Assembly (NCBI RefSeq): GCF_018474025.1
Contig: NZ_JAHCTA010000004.1
Location: forward strand, 1-64,000
Length of the DNA: 64,000 nucleotides
DNA from: Alteromonas oceanisediminis
GTDB lineage: Bacteria > Pseudomonadota > Gammaproteobacteria > Enterobacterales > Alteromonadaceae
Direction: 5' to 3'
Positions 1 to 8,231 of the stretch are shown piece after piece. The notes beneath the pieces were generated by a model. It ran no database searches and was not told the origin of the DNA. It saw nothing but the letters and a program-made list of their open reading frames with translations. Every line of letters starts with the position of its first letter. Positions within the stretch are counted from its first letter, which is position 1. The translations under genes and the position numbers were made by a program.

Positions 1-91
1 GGATAGAGTCAATGATTGTGGGTCAGGAAGTGCGGATAAAATCGGGTCAGACAGGATAATAAGTCGGGCCGCTACAGCTAATATTTAAAAT

Positions 92-694
92 TTACAGCAA
101 CGGCAACGTTGTTAAATCCGCCTCTTTTCCCAAGTTAAATACTAAAGTTGGCCCCAACTCTACTTTTTGTTTTTTTTGAGATAGCTGCACATGCAAGCGA
201 ATTTCATCCTTTTTATACTTCTTTTCTGCTTTTACAGCCATCGCATATGTTTGCCACTGATCTTCAAGAGCCAGCTCTTCTGAAACAAGGTAGCTATAGG
301 GTTCAACGGCTAATTGAAGGCCCCCAGTAGCATTAACGGTATTGCTGTTTAACCTGACCCAAAGGATCAAATAAATAACATCGCCTTTTTCAATGTCCGT
401 TTGAATATTAGCAAAAGCGCCAACGTCCCATGGGTTCTTTCCTTTGCGTTTAACATTTACAAGTAAGGCATCACCACCGATCACCTCACTGTTGTTTAAT
501 GAAGTGACTGAATAATTTTCACCATAGGTTTGCCAAGCGCTTGAGTAGGGGTTGTGAATAAGCTGCGCATTAGTTGGTAGCAAATTCACTATTTTTGAAT
601 AGGCCAAATCAATTTCTTTTTGGCGATCTTCGGCTCGAGTGCATGTACTAATTGTCAAAACAAAGATAAGAAAAAAACCGCTGAATATCTTCAT
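92..694 (-). CDS. Exported carbohydrate-binding-like protein of the xylan locus
   Basis: About 200 aa. The start at 694 is chosen because AGAGGT lies 5 nt upstream; a longer frame to 733 has no such site. An N-terminal hydrophobic signal (KIFSGFFLIFVLTIS) ends near TCTRAED, so the protein is exported or possibly lipid-anchored at the Cys. The mature part reads like one beta-sandwich carbohydrate-binding module of the CBM4/9/22 kind: 'NPWDVGAFANIQTDIEKGD', then 'YLILWVRL', then a C-terminal strand pattern after 'QWQTYAMAV'. No catalytic motif is visible. It is the last gene of the leftward xylanase run, so I infer xylan or oligosaccharide binding at the cell surface. Family assignment is by pattern only. 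Confidence 0.65.
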   Translation of the reverse strand: MKIFSGFFLIFVLTISTCTRAEDRQKEIDLAYSKIVNLLPTNAQLIHNPYSSAWQTYGENYSVTSLNNSEVIGGDALLVNVKRKGKNPWDVGAFANIQTDIEKGDVIYLILWVRLNSNTVNATGGLQLAVEPYSYLVSEELALEDQWQTYAMAVKAEKKYKKDEIRLHVQLSQKKQKVELGPTLVFNLGKEADLTTLPLL

Positions 695-741
695 ATTTAC
701 CTCTTTTTTTAAATTAACCATAAAAAGATTCAACCCTAGAC

Positions 742-1773
742 CTACAGGTTTTTAAGCGATGACACGATAAAGTGTTCGATTACCCTATTGCGTTGTGCAG
801 AACTCTTGCCTAGCACTCCACGCGCGTGTTCAGGCAAATGATCAACAGACTGACCTGCCGTATTTGAGAAAACAAAGTGCTCAAACAACGCTTCCCAAGC
901 TTACCGTTCATTCAAGGGTAAATCGCGAATGACCATGACGGCGTGCGCTAGGCTAGCAATACAACAGCCCCTTTTGACATCATTCCACCAGTAATTCGCT
1001 AAGACGTTTAATGGACCTGTAGATTCAACATAATGCCACCACAAAGCAGGAATGTAGATCGCATCACCTGGTTCAAGTTCTGCAACCAAGGCACTTTTTA
1101 TTGCCTCCTGATATTTTGGGCATTTGATAAAATCCGGAGCTGCCGGATCAACCATACTTGAAGGTTGTCCCGCCATAGTATTTTCTAGTGGGCCGACATA
1201 CAGATTTTCTACTTGTTCGGGCGGAAATAATAAAAATCGACGTTTCCCGCAAACTACTCCTGCAATGTTTTCTGAAGCATCGTAGTGAGGTGCTATGCGC
1301 GCATTATTACCAATCCAGATAAGTGGGTTAATTTGCTGTTCCAAAAGAGAAAGCGGATTTTCCTCAGCAAAACTAGGAAATAAGTCTTGAGCAGATTTTG
1401 CGCCAGCATAGATGCTGATTGGCTTTTCATCGGTAGCAAGCGCCAAGAGTTTATCCAGAATATGTTCTACTGGAGCTTCACAATGCTCAAAATTATACCC
1501 ACGTATATCTGAGCGATAAAAGTATCGCCCCGCCATTTCACGATTTCCCAGCATGATTTGTAAAGGCTTAGCACTATCGAAATGTCTTAGATATTGAGCC
1601 ATGCTATGAACAGACTCGCGCCCAGTCTTTACTGCTGGCCAATGGCCCAATAAGTTGCGCATGACAATAGGTTTACCCGTCGCGCGAATCTCAGTGTTAA
1701 GGCTTTCTTTTGTTACTGAAGTGCATTCAACTAAAGGTGTGTAATCTTCAATATTTATGTGAATACTATGCAA
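742..1773 (-). pseudogene. Cupin-8/JmjC-like protein interrupted by an in-frame TAA
   Basis: The frame encodes 290 aa, then TAA at 903-901, then continues in the same frame for 52 more codons to TAG at 742-744. The extension (AWEALFEHFVF... HLPEHARGVLG) resembles the C-terminal helix region usual in cupin-8 proteins of about 340 aa, so the ancestral gene was longer. The cupin core is intact: 'HYDASENIAG' supplies the HxD metal ligands and 'IPALWWHYVES' the distal His. Such Fe(II)/2-oxoglutarate-type cupins often sit in marine polysaccharide loci with unknown substrates. The start appears to be TTG at 1773, as no in-frame ATG lies nearby. Either a 290-aa truncated protein is made, or this is a recent nonsense mutation or base-call error. 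Confidence 0.75.
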
Positions 1774-1851
1774 TGGACCGTTCCATCTTAAGTAATATGT
1801 AAAGGCTGGTTCAACACTTAAATCTATGAGCGCAACCGTATTACCTTGGTT

Positions 1852-2994
1852 TTAAAGAGAAGATACAAAATCTTTCACATCACCATTGCGGTCAATCAGT
1901 AGAGGGTAATCTGTTCTGCCTTTCATCGGCCAATCATTTCTCCAAGACTGCTGATCATGTACTCCCCAAAATGTGACTCGACTAATTTTGTCTTGATGAC
2001 GTCGCAATACTTCAAATATCTGTTTATATCGAAAACCAAGTTGTTCATGCACTGAACGAGGTAGCGCCTCAGAATATGGATTAAACTTTGCACTTAGCTC
2101 GATATTTAAGGAAACATCTGCTCCCTGATTATCTTCGTCAGGAAACTCCAAAACTGAAACGTCTAACTCTGTGATCGGAACATCAACACCCAGTTTAGAA
2201 AATGCAATAATTGAGTCTTCTGTCATTGTTAGATTTGGGTAGTCAAGCGCGTAGTGTCCCTGAATACCGATACCATCAATTCGAATTCCCTTTTCCTGTA
2301 GCATTTTTGCTATTCGAATTGCGCCTTTTCGTTTGGCCGGCTTAAACAGGTTGTAGTCGTTGTAGTAGAGTTTTGCATTTGGTGCTGACTCTTGAGCGAA
2401 CTTAAATGCGTAATAAATAAACTCCTCACCGATAATTTCGAACCATGGTGATTGACGATAAGTGCCATCCTCGTTTAGTGCTTCATTGACGACATCCCAT
2501 GCAAAGATTTTTCCGGCGTATCGTCCAGCGACGGTGTGTATGTGGTTTTTCATTCTTTCTAGCAGCACATCCCTGGAGGTACGTTCCCCTGCACCATTTT
2601 CAAATACCCAATCTGGTGTCTGTGAATGCCAAACAAGAGTATGACCTACTACATTGATGTTTTTCTCCATCCCAAAATCAACCAATGCATCGGAAATTGA
2701 AAACTCAAACTGCTCCGGTCTGGGATGAATGCTCTCCCACTTCATTGCATTCTCCGGCGTAAACGAATTGAAGTGTCTTCGAACAATAGCCAAGTCGTCT
2801 AACTCGGTGTTCCCTAATATTTGGTCAGCACTTATAGCGGTACCGATTTCAAATGACTCGGAGAAATGCTGTTTTAATATCAGTTCATTTTGTTGTGAGC
2901 TACCTTTTTTATCCGCCTGTGCTTTTTCAATCAAAGAGGTGCAACTCACAGTGCTTACTAAAACAAAAAGTGTTGCAAGTGCGTAGGATTTCAT
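1852..2994 (-). CDS. GH10 endo-1,4-beta-xylanase, probable lipoprotein
   Basis: 380 aa, full length for a single-domain GH10 xylanase. The N-terminus is a signal peptide ending STVSC, with Cys18 a possible lipid attachment site, so it probably sits on the outer surface of a membrane. The TIM barrel carries 'WDVVNEAL', giving acid/base Glu171, and 'ITELDVS', giving nucleophile Glu276. 'GHTLVWHSQTP' and 'YYNDYNL' are further GH10 signatures. It cleaves internal beta-1,4 bonds of xylan or shortens oligomers. It lies 27 bp after the GH11 gene and 78 bp before the cupin frame, probably one leftward transcript. A second, divergent GH10 lies at 9288-10424. Confidence 0.95.
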   Translation of the reverse strand: MKSYALATLFVLVSTVSCTSLIEKAQADKKGSSQQNELILKQHFSESFEIGTAISADQILGNTELDDLAIVRRHFNSFTPENAMKWESIHPRPEQFEFSISDALVDFGMEKNINVVGHTLVWHSQTPDWVFENGAGERTSRDVLLERMKNHIHTVAGRYAGKIFAWDVVNEALNEDGTYRQSPWFEIIGEEFIYYAFKFAQESAPNAKLYYNDYNLFKPAKRKGAIRIAKMLQEKGIRIDGIGIQGHYALDYPNLTMTEDSIIAFSKLGVDVPITELDVSVLEFPDEDNQGADVSLNIELSAKFNPYSEALPRSVHEQLGFRYKQIFEVLRRHQDKISRVTFWGVHDQQSWRNDWPMKGRTDYPLLIDRNGDVKDFVSSL

Positions 2995-3021
2995 GATGTC
3001 TCCTGTATAAGGTTTGTATGA

Positions 3022-3828
3022 CTATTTTTCGGACGATTCCCAAACCCTTCCACTAGCTGAACCACCCTCCTTTGGGTTAAATACTTCTACAGCTAATACT
3101 TGATAGGTTGGGTCGTCAGAGGCATCTACGTTGTTTAAGTTGGGTAGCATCCACCCCGAATCGTTCCATGCTTTCACATGATCAGCGAACACAATTGTGT
3201 GTGTAACGCCTAAAGGTTGTTGCTGAGCAGGCATGCTCCAATACTGATAAAATGTCGAAGGTCCATTTATAGACGGTTTGTTTTCTCTCAGTGTTCGAAA
3301 AGTTCGATATTCAACACCGTTACTAGTTAAAACAATCCCTTCCTCTCCGTTGTCACTTGGCACATAGTCATTGGTCCATCTCTGCAAGACGTAGTACTCA
3401 ACCAAATGAGAGGGGTCGCTCGTCGGTTGGTCAACATCGAATCCCCAGCCATAAAGCGTAATGAAATTAGCACCTGAATCACTATTCATAGAATAGTTTA
3501 TATTTCTATTGATTTGGCCTTCGTGCCACCCTGGGCCGCCAACATAGTTATAGCCTCCACCTTCCCACGTAACGTTAAAGTGACCCGTCGGGGCCAATTG
3601 TAAAGATGTACTACCTCCGTCCTTCCAGTGAGTAAAAAAGAAGCTTCCTACATTTCCAGTAGCATGGTTCATTTCAATAAGTGAGTCTGATGTTGAACAA
3701 TGAGTATATGCTTTGAACGTCACTTCAAGCACTTTTTCGACATCACGGTCGCATAGCGCATAAGTGGAAGCGTTAGCCTCAAATGCTAAGATCAATACGC
3801 AGCACATTATCCGTTGTCGTAAAGCCAT
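3022..3828 (-). CDS. GH11 endo-1,4-beta-xylanase
   Basis: 268 aa from the ATG at 3828, which has an AGGAG ribosome site 8 nt upstream; the frame extends to 3891 without comparable support. A signal peptide (MALRQRIMCCVLILAFEANAS) indicates secretion. The jelly-roll motifs are clear: 'GGYNYVGGPGW', 'ITLYGWG', 'LVEYYVLQRW' with nucleophile Glu144, thumb 'YQYWSMPAQQQ', and 'QVLAVEVF' with acid/base Glu248. The protein is longer than minimal GH11 enzymes because of loops and an N-terminal Cys-containing segment. It is the first gene of the leftward operon. Its upstream region (3829-3975) carries the candidate regulon operator shared with the divergent gene at 3976. Confidence 0.95.
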   Translation of the reverse strand: MALRQRIMCCVLILAFEANASTYALCDRDVEKVLEVTFKAYTHCSTSDSLIEMNHATGNVGSFFFTHWKDGGSTSLQLAPTGHFNVTWEGGGYNYVGGPGWHEGQINRNINYSMNSDSGANFITLYGWGFDVDQPTSDPSHLVEYYVLQRWTNDYVPSDNGEEGIVLTSNGVEYRTFRTLRENKPSINGPSTFYQYWSMPAQQQPLGVTHTIVFADHVKAWNDSGWMLPNLNNVDASDDPTYQVLAVEVFNPKEGGSASGRVWESSEK

Positions 3829-3938
3829 GTTTGCTACTCCTTTTGGGCAATGAAAATGAAAAGAGTGACAAAAGCTCAGAGCACGTCTCAATCGTGCTAT
3901 CGCTCTCTATTGCGTTAAGAAAGTAAATCCTCTAACCT

Positions 3939-3959
3939 ATAAAGTCAACATGACTATAA
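3939..3959. promoter_or_regulatory. Candidate xylan-regulon operator, site 1
   Basis: 21-bp imperfect palindrome ATAAAGTCA-ACA-TGACTATAA. The core AGTCA/TGACT is a perfect inverted repeat with a 3-nt spacer. It lies between the leftward GH11 operon and the rightward gene at 3976, and overlaps a TATAAC box 15 nt before that start codon. The same palindrome recurs at 5726, 9249 and 12722. Binding by the Nudix-type regulator at 4875 is inferred. Confidence 0.65.
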
Positions 3960-3975
3960 CATTTTATTAAAAACT

Positions 3976-4794
3976 ATGAGACTCCTTTCTATTTTATTTT
4001 TTGTCTTAATTAGTCATTTCGACGTCTTCGCTGGAGTTCAACCTTTCGATAAACAGTATGATTTGCTTGTGCTCCAATTCGACTCTAAAACCGATGCGGA
4101 CGATCTGCATTCAATCGCGGCTGCTAGCACTATACTAAAAAAGGTTGAGTTACCCGCCGGGCAATTTATTGCTGTCGCTGGGGCTTATGGCATACAAGGG
4201 GGTTTGTACATCCATTCGCCTGTGTTATTTGATAGAGCCTTTGAGAATAATTGGATAGACGCGCATTCCGCTCCAGATAGAGCGATTAGTGTGATTGAAG
4301 ACCGTGTTAAGTCATGCATTAAAACCCGCTGTAGAGTGTGGGTTATGGAAGCGGGGCAATCGGATTTAACATCGCTTTGGCTAAAGAGAGTTGTATCGGA
4401 CAAACAGTTAGCTGTAGATATCAAAACTAAAATAATCATCGTTCAACACAGTGAATGGAATGAGGAACAAACACATCCATCTAACCTTGAGTATGTCAAA
4501 AAGCATGCAAACTATATCAAAATACCAGACGGCAATGCCTTTGGAAACGGCACGCCTGGATTTAATGACGTTAATAGTGAAGCAAGGCAATACCTATTGA
4601 GTAACCATGGCGAGACATGGAAAATTGCTATTGACCTTGCTGAAAAATACAACGGTTTAAATGAACGATATTCAAATCAAACCATCCACGATGGTGGATT
4701 AGACTTTTCAGATGCAGCAGAATTAATCTGGATTTTGGGCATAAGAAATATTGAAGATATCGATGGCTTCATTAGGTGGACTAGGATGAAGTAA
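3976..4794 (+). CDS. Exported nucleoside-hydrolase-like protein, function unknown
   Basis: 272 aa with a clear signal peptide (MRLLSILFFVLISHFDVFAG). The segment after the first strand, 'LVLQFDSKTDADDLHSIAA', matches the shape of the Asp-rich metal-binding motif at the start of inosine-uridine nucleoside hydrolases (DxDxxxDD). A late 'LDFSDAAELIWILG' could supply the last Asp. The middle part is poorly conserved, so nucleosidase activity is not claimed; a sugar N- or O-glycosidase role is possible. The start codon has no obvious Shine-Dalgarno site and sits just downstream of operator site 1. It precedes the regulator gene by 80 bp and may be co-transcribed with it. Confidence 0.55.
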   Translation: MRLLSILFFVLISHFDVFAGVQPFDKQYDLLVLQFDSKTDADDLHSIAAASTILKKVELPAGQFIAVAGAYGIQGGLYIHSPVLFDRAFENNWIDAHSAPDRAISVIEDRVKSCIKTRCRVWVMEAGQSDLTSLWLKRVVSDKQLAVDIKTKIIIVQHSEWNEEQTHPSNLEYVKKHANYIKIPDGNAFGNGTPGFNDVNSEARQYLLSNHGETWKIAIDLAEKYNGLNERYSNQTIHDGGLDFSDAAELIWILGIRNIEDIDGFIRWTRMK

Positions 4795-4874
4795 ATCTTG
4801 AGACCAATCCTAGTTTGAATTTGAGACGTTAAATCAATACCATTTAAATATTCAAAACAAAAAGAACAAGAACA

Positions 4875-5606
4875 ATGTCTGTGTATACCAGCAATCAACC
4901 TCGCGCGGGTCTTGATGACGACAAGATACCGCCAAATTGCATCAACAATATTACTGTAGACAACTTAATATTTGCTGTAGAAAATGGCAATCTTAAGGTT
5001 CTGTTAGTCAAATATTCTGAGGGCTTAGCTGCTGACAAGTGGGGCTTGATTGGTCATTGGGTGCAAGAGGATGAGAATTTAGATTCAGCGGCGGTGCGTG
5101 TAGTTAAAACGATTACCGGCGTAGACAACCTCTATCTTGATCAACTAGCAGCATTTGGCAATGTCGACCGATATCCAATAAGAAGAACCATTACTGTGGT
5201 GTACTACTCTTTGGTTCGAATGGAAGAAACATGCGTTGTGCCAAAGAATGATAGGTCCCAATGCCAATGGTTTGATGTGAGAAAACTCCCTGAATTAATG
5301 TTTGATCATAGGCACATAATGGATAAAGGCCTTGCACGCCTCCAATACAAAGTCCGCCATGAACCAATTGGATTTAATCTATTACCCGAAAAGTTCACAC
5401 TGCTACAGCTTCAAGAAATTTATGAAGCGATACTAAACAAAAAGTTTGATAAACCTAATTTCCGTAGAAAAATCTTAAAGATGAATTTTCTGATCGATTG
5501 CAAAGAGAAGCAGACAAACGTTGCGCATAGGGCGGCATCGCTATATCGATTTGATAATCACGTTTATGAGAAATTACGAGAATTTGGCTTCACATTCGAA
5601 TACTGA
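4875..5606 (+). CDS. Nudix-domain transcriptional regulator (NrtR/AraR-like), probable xylan-locus regulator
   Basis: 243 aa. Residues about 25-150 form a Nudix-like domain ('NLIFAVENGNLKVLLVKYS', 'WGLIGHWVQEDENLDSAAV'). The catalytic box is degenerate: the helix where REUxEE is expected reads RVVKTIT, so hydrolysis is unlikely. Residues about 170-240 form a winged helix ('FTLLQLQEIYEAILNKKFD'). This architecture is that of NrtR-family repressors, some of which (AraR/XylR types) sense sugars or sugar phosphates with the Nudix fold. It lies amid xylan genes and is the only DNA-binding protein in 0-13 kb, so it is the best candidate to bind the four 21-bp palindromes. Effector unknown. Confidence 0.8.
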   Translation: MSVYTSNQPRAGLDDDKIPPNCINNITVDNLIFAVENGNLKVLLVKYSEGLAADKWGLIGHWVQEDENLDSAAVRVVKTITGVDNLYLDQLAAFGNVDRYPIRRTITVVYYSLVRMEETCVVPKNDRSQCQWFDVRKLPELMFDHRHIMDKGLARLQYKVRHEPIGFNLLPEKFTLLQLQEIYEAILNKKFDKPNFRRKILKMNFLIDCKEKQTNVAHRAASLYRFDNHVYEKLREFGFTFEY

Positions 5607-5632
5607 GTGAACACCCTACCGGTGCAACTTTT

Positions 5633-5646
5633 GCTGAAATTTCAGC
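5633..5646. repeat. 14-bp perfect palindrome after the regulator gene
   Basis: GCTGAAATTTCAGC is self-complementary. It lies 27 bp after the regulator stop and 130 bp before the symporter. No T-run follows, so it is a poor terminator. It does not match the 21-bp operator. Role unknown. Confidence 0.3.
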
Positions 5647-5725
5647 ATTGAATAACCACGATTTTCTGCAATTTTTTCAGTTTTAAAGGCCTCCAATAAA
5701 AATTAGTGTGGTTTAACTCGAATAC

Positions 5726-5746
5726 TTATGGTTATAATGACTATAA
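5726..5746. promoter_or_regulatory. Candidate xylan-regulon operator, site 2
   Basis: TTATGGTTA-TAA-TGACTATAA, 7 of 9 left-arm and 9 of 9 right-arm positions agreeing with the consensus built from the four sites. It lies 29 bp before the symporter start and directly upstream of a TATAAC box at 5755-5760, a position that would block RNA polymerase. Confidence 0.65.
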
Positions 5747-5775
5747 ACATTTTTATAACATTTAAGTGATCTTGC

Positions 5776-7116
5776 ATGTCTGACCCAACAAAAAAATTAA
5801 CAATAAGAGAAAAGTTCGGTTATGGCTTAGGTGATACGGCAAGCAACATCGTTTTTCAGATGGTTGCTAATTTTATGCTTATTTTTTACACCGATGTTTA
5901 TGGTTTATCAGCGGCAGCCGCGGGAACACTTCTACTAGCAGTAAGGCTTTTTGACGGTTTTACAGACCCTGTAATGGGGGGAATTGCCGATAGAACCCGC
6001 AGCAGATGGGGTTCTTATAGACCGTTTTTATTGTTTCTTGCGGTTCCTTACGGTGTGTTCGCTGTATTAGCATTTATTACACCCAATTTCGGTACCATAG
6101 GAAACTTAATATACGCTTATGTGACTTACGCTTTATTGATGACTTGCTACACGGCGATTAACATTCCTTATGGTGCGTTAGGTGCGGTAATGACATCAGA
6201 TCCAAAACAGAGGACGTCTTTGCAATCATACCGATTTGCGATGGCCATGGCTGCATTGGTTGTGATTGTCTGGGCGATTCCAAAGCTAGTTGAATTTTTT
6301 GGTCAGGGAGACGATAAAGTCGGCTATCCACTTGCTATGGTGTTTATGGGTACTTTAGCAGCTATTTGTTTTCTATTCTGCTTTAAAATGACGAAAGAAA
6401 ACGTTCGACCTACGGAGTCGAAGAAAAAGAGAGAAATCATAACGGATTTCTTTAAGCTATTTAAAAATGACCAATGGGCAATTATTGCAGCCGTAAGTCT
6501 TGTCACATTAATATTGATTGGGATACGAGCATCCGTGGCCCCCCATTACATCAAGTACTACGTCAATGACGAATCTTTACTGTCCAGCTTTTTGACTCTT
6601 TCTGCATTCGGTGCTGTGTTGGGCGCTCTGTCTACAAACTTTCTATCTAAATTCTTTGAGAAGAAAGTGTTATTTCAAGCTGCTGTCGTTGTAGTTATAG
6701 TTTCACATTCACTGTTTTATATATTGGATCCCACTGACGTGGTGCTCATCTACATCGTTTATTTTATTGCCAATTTCGCTCACATGGTGCTCACTCCCAT
6801 TATGTTCTCCATGGTTGCTGACACCGTGGATTATGGTCAGCTGAAACTAGGCAAGGCAATGACTGCAATCACGTTCTCAGGACATTTATTATCAATCAAA
6901 TTTGGCTTCGCAATCGGCGGCGCACTGGCCGGTTGGATACTGGCTGCAACCGATTACAGTGCAAATGAAGCTCAGACGGAAACCGCTTTGTCAGGAATAC
7001 TGTTCGCTTTTGCTGGCGTTCCCATTATATGCAGTATATTGAGCCTTCTATTGATCAGATTTTATACGCTTACCGAACAGCGCGTTCGTCAAATCCAAAC
7101 ACAAATAACCGCTTGA
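5776..7116 (+). CDS. GPH-family (MelB-like) sugar:cation symporter, probable xylo-oligosaccharide importer
   Basis: 446 aa with about 12 hydrophobic segments. The N-terminal 'EKFGYGLGDTASNIVFQM' and 'GGIADRTRSRWGSYRPFL' are hallmark motifs of the glycoside-pentoside-hexuronide (GPH) symporters in the major facilitator superfamily. These take up sugars across the inner membrane with Na+ or H+. The next gene, 9 bp on, is a cytoplasmic GH43 beta-xylosidase, so xylobiose or short xylo-oligosaccharides are the likely cargo, as for XynB/XylP-type pairs. The substrate is inferred from context. Expression probably depends on operator site 2. Confidence 0.9.
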   Translation: MSDPTKKLTIREKFGYGLGDTASNIVFQMVANFMLIFYTDVYGLSAAAAGTLLLAVRLFDGFTDPVMGGIADRTRSRWGSYRPFLLFLAVPYGVFAVLAFITPNFGTIGNLIYAYVTYALLMTCYTAINIPYGALGAVMTSDPKQRTSLQSYRFAMAMAALVVIVWAIPKLVEFFGQGDDKVGYPLAMVFMGTLAAICFLFCFKMTKENVRPTESKKKREIITDFFKLFKNDQWAIIAAVSLVTLILIGIRASVAPHYIKYYVNDESLLSSFLTLSAFGAVLGALSTNFLSKFFEKKVLFQAAVVVVIVSHSLFYILDPTDVVLIYIVYFIANFAHMVLTPIMFSMVADTVDYGQLKLGKAMTAITFSGHLLSIKFGFAIGGALAGWILAATDYSANEAQTETALSGILFAFAGVPIICSILSLLLIRFYTLTEQRVRQIQTQITA

Positions 7117-7125
7117 AGCGTCTCA

Positions 7126-8211
7126 ATGATTCAGGGAAAAATCGTGACTATTAAAACTACCAACGAAGCTGAAGCTTCAAATCATGAACTAAGCGATGCT
7201 GAGAAAACCGTGGAAGAGGATCTGAAGCGTGCATCCTCTCTTAAGCAAAAAGATCTTGCTCTCGTTGATCACATTTACACCGCCGATCCATCTGCTCATG
7301 TGTTTGAGGGAAAAATATACATTTATCCGTCACATGATATCGAGACAGACAAACCCATTAACGATAATGGCGACCATTTTGCGATGGAAGATTATCATGT
7401 TCTTTCTTATGACGACGCAACTGGCAAAACTGTTGACCACGGCGTTGCTTTGCATATTGACGATGTTGAATGGGCATCGAAACAAATGTGGGCACCTGAC
7501 GCGGCTCACAAAGATGGTATGTATTATTTGTACTTTCCCGCGCGAGACGAATCCGGTGTTTTTAGGATTGGGGTTGCAACGTCAACATCACCATCTGGCC
7601 CTTTTTCAGCTCAAAAAAATTTCATGAAGGGTACCTTTAGTATTGACCCCGCCGTTTTTGAAGATGAGGACCAAAATTATTATCTGTATTTCGGTGGAAT
7701 ATGGGGTGGTCAACTTCAAAATTGGCACAACGGTGCCTTTCAGGAACAAGACGCTTATCCCCAAGATGGTGAGCCTGCTATTCCACCAAAAGTTGCGAAG
7801 CTAAACGCCAACATGCTTGAAATTGATGAGCCTGCCAAGGATATATTACTGTTAGATGAGGATGGTACTCCGATTAAAGTAGACGACTTTGAAAAAAGAT
7901 ACTTCGAAGGTCCATGGATACACAAATTTAAAGGTAAGTACTATTTCTCCTATTCGACAGGCAATACACACAAAATTGTATATGCCACTGGAGACAGTCC
8001 ATACGGTCCTTTTACTTATAAAGGCGTAATATTGAACCCTGTTCTCGGCTGGACTAATCACCATTCCATCGTTGAGTATCAAGGAAAGTGGTATTTGTTT
8101 TACCATGATAGTTCTTTGAGTGGCGGTCAAACCCATCTTCGATGTGTCAAAATGACTGAATTAACACATTTGGAAGACGGCACAATCCAAACTATTGATG
8201 CCTACGAATGA
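7126..8211 (+). CDS. GH43 beta-xylosidase (or xylosidase/arabinofuranosidase), cytoplasmic
   Basis: 361 aa, no signal peptide. The five-bladed propeller carries the GH43 triad: 'ADPSAHVF' with base Asp54, 'SIDPAVFED' with pKa-modulating Asp174, and 'YFEGPWIHK' with acid Glu261. It releases xylose from the non-reducing ends of imported oligosaccharides. It is translationally close to the symporter (9 bp). The start is ambiguous: ATG at 7126 lacks a ribosome site, whereas GTG at 7144 follows AGGGA by 6 nt and may be the true start, giving 355 aa. Confidence 0.93.
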   Translation: MIQGKIVTIKTTNEAEASNHELSDAEKTVEEDLKRASSLKQKDLALVDHIYTADPSAHVFEGKIYIYPSHDIETDKPINDNGDHFAMEDYHVLSYDDATGKTVDHGVALHIDDVEWASKQMWAPDAAHKDGMYYLYFPARDESGVFRIGVATSTSPSGPFSAQKNFMKGTFSIDPAVFEDEDQNYYLYFGGIWGGQLQNWHNGAFQEQDAYPQDGEPAIPPKVAKLNANMLEIDEPAKDILLLDEDGTPIKVDDFEKRYFEGPWIHKFKGKYYFSYSTGNTHKIVYATGDSPYGPFTYKGVILNPVLGWTNHHSIVEYQGKWYLFYHDSSLSGGQTHLRCVKMTELTHLEDGTIQTIDAYE

Positions 8212-8231
8212 TTTATTCTCTGAGGCAGCAC

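Noticed and set aside
3001-3021. TGACTATTT near the end of the GH11 gene, resembling the right arm of the operator.
   Set aside because: Its left arm matches only 4 of 9 consensus positions; treated as chance.
7229-7627. 132-codon frame inside the GH43 gene.
   Set aside because: It is a +1-frame shadow of a well-supported GH43 coding region.
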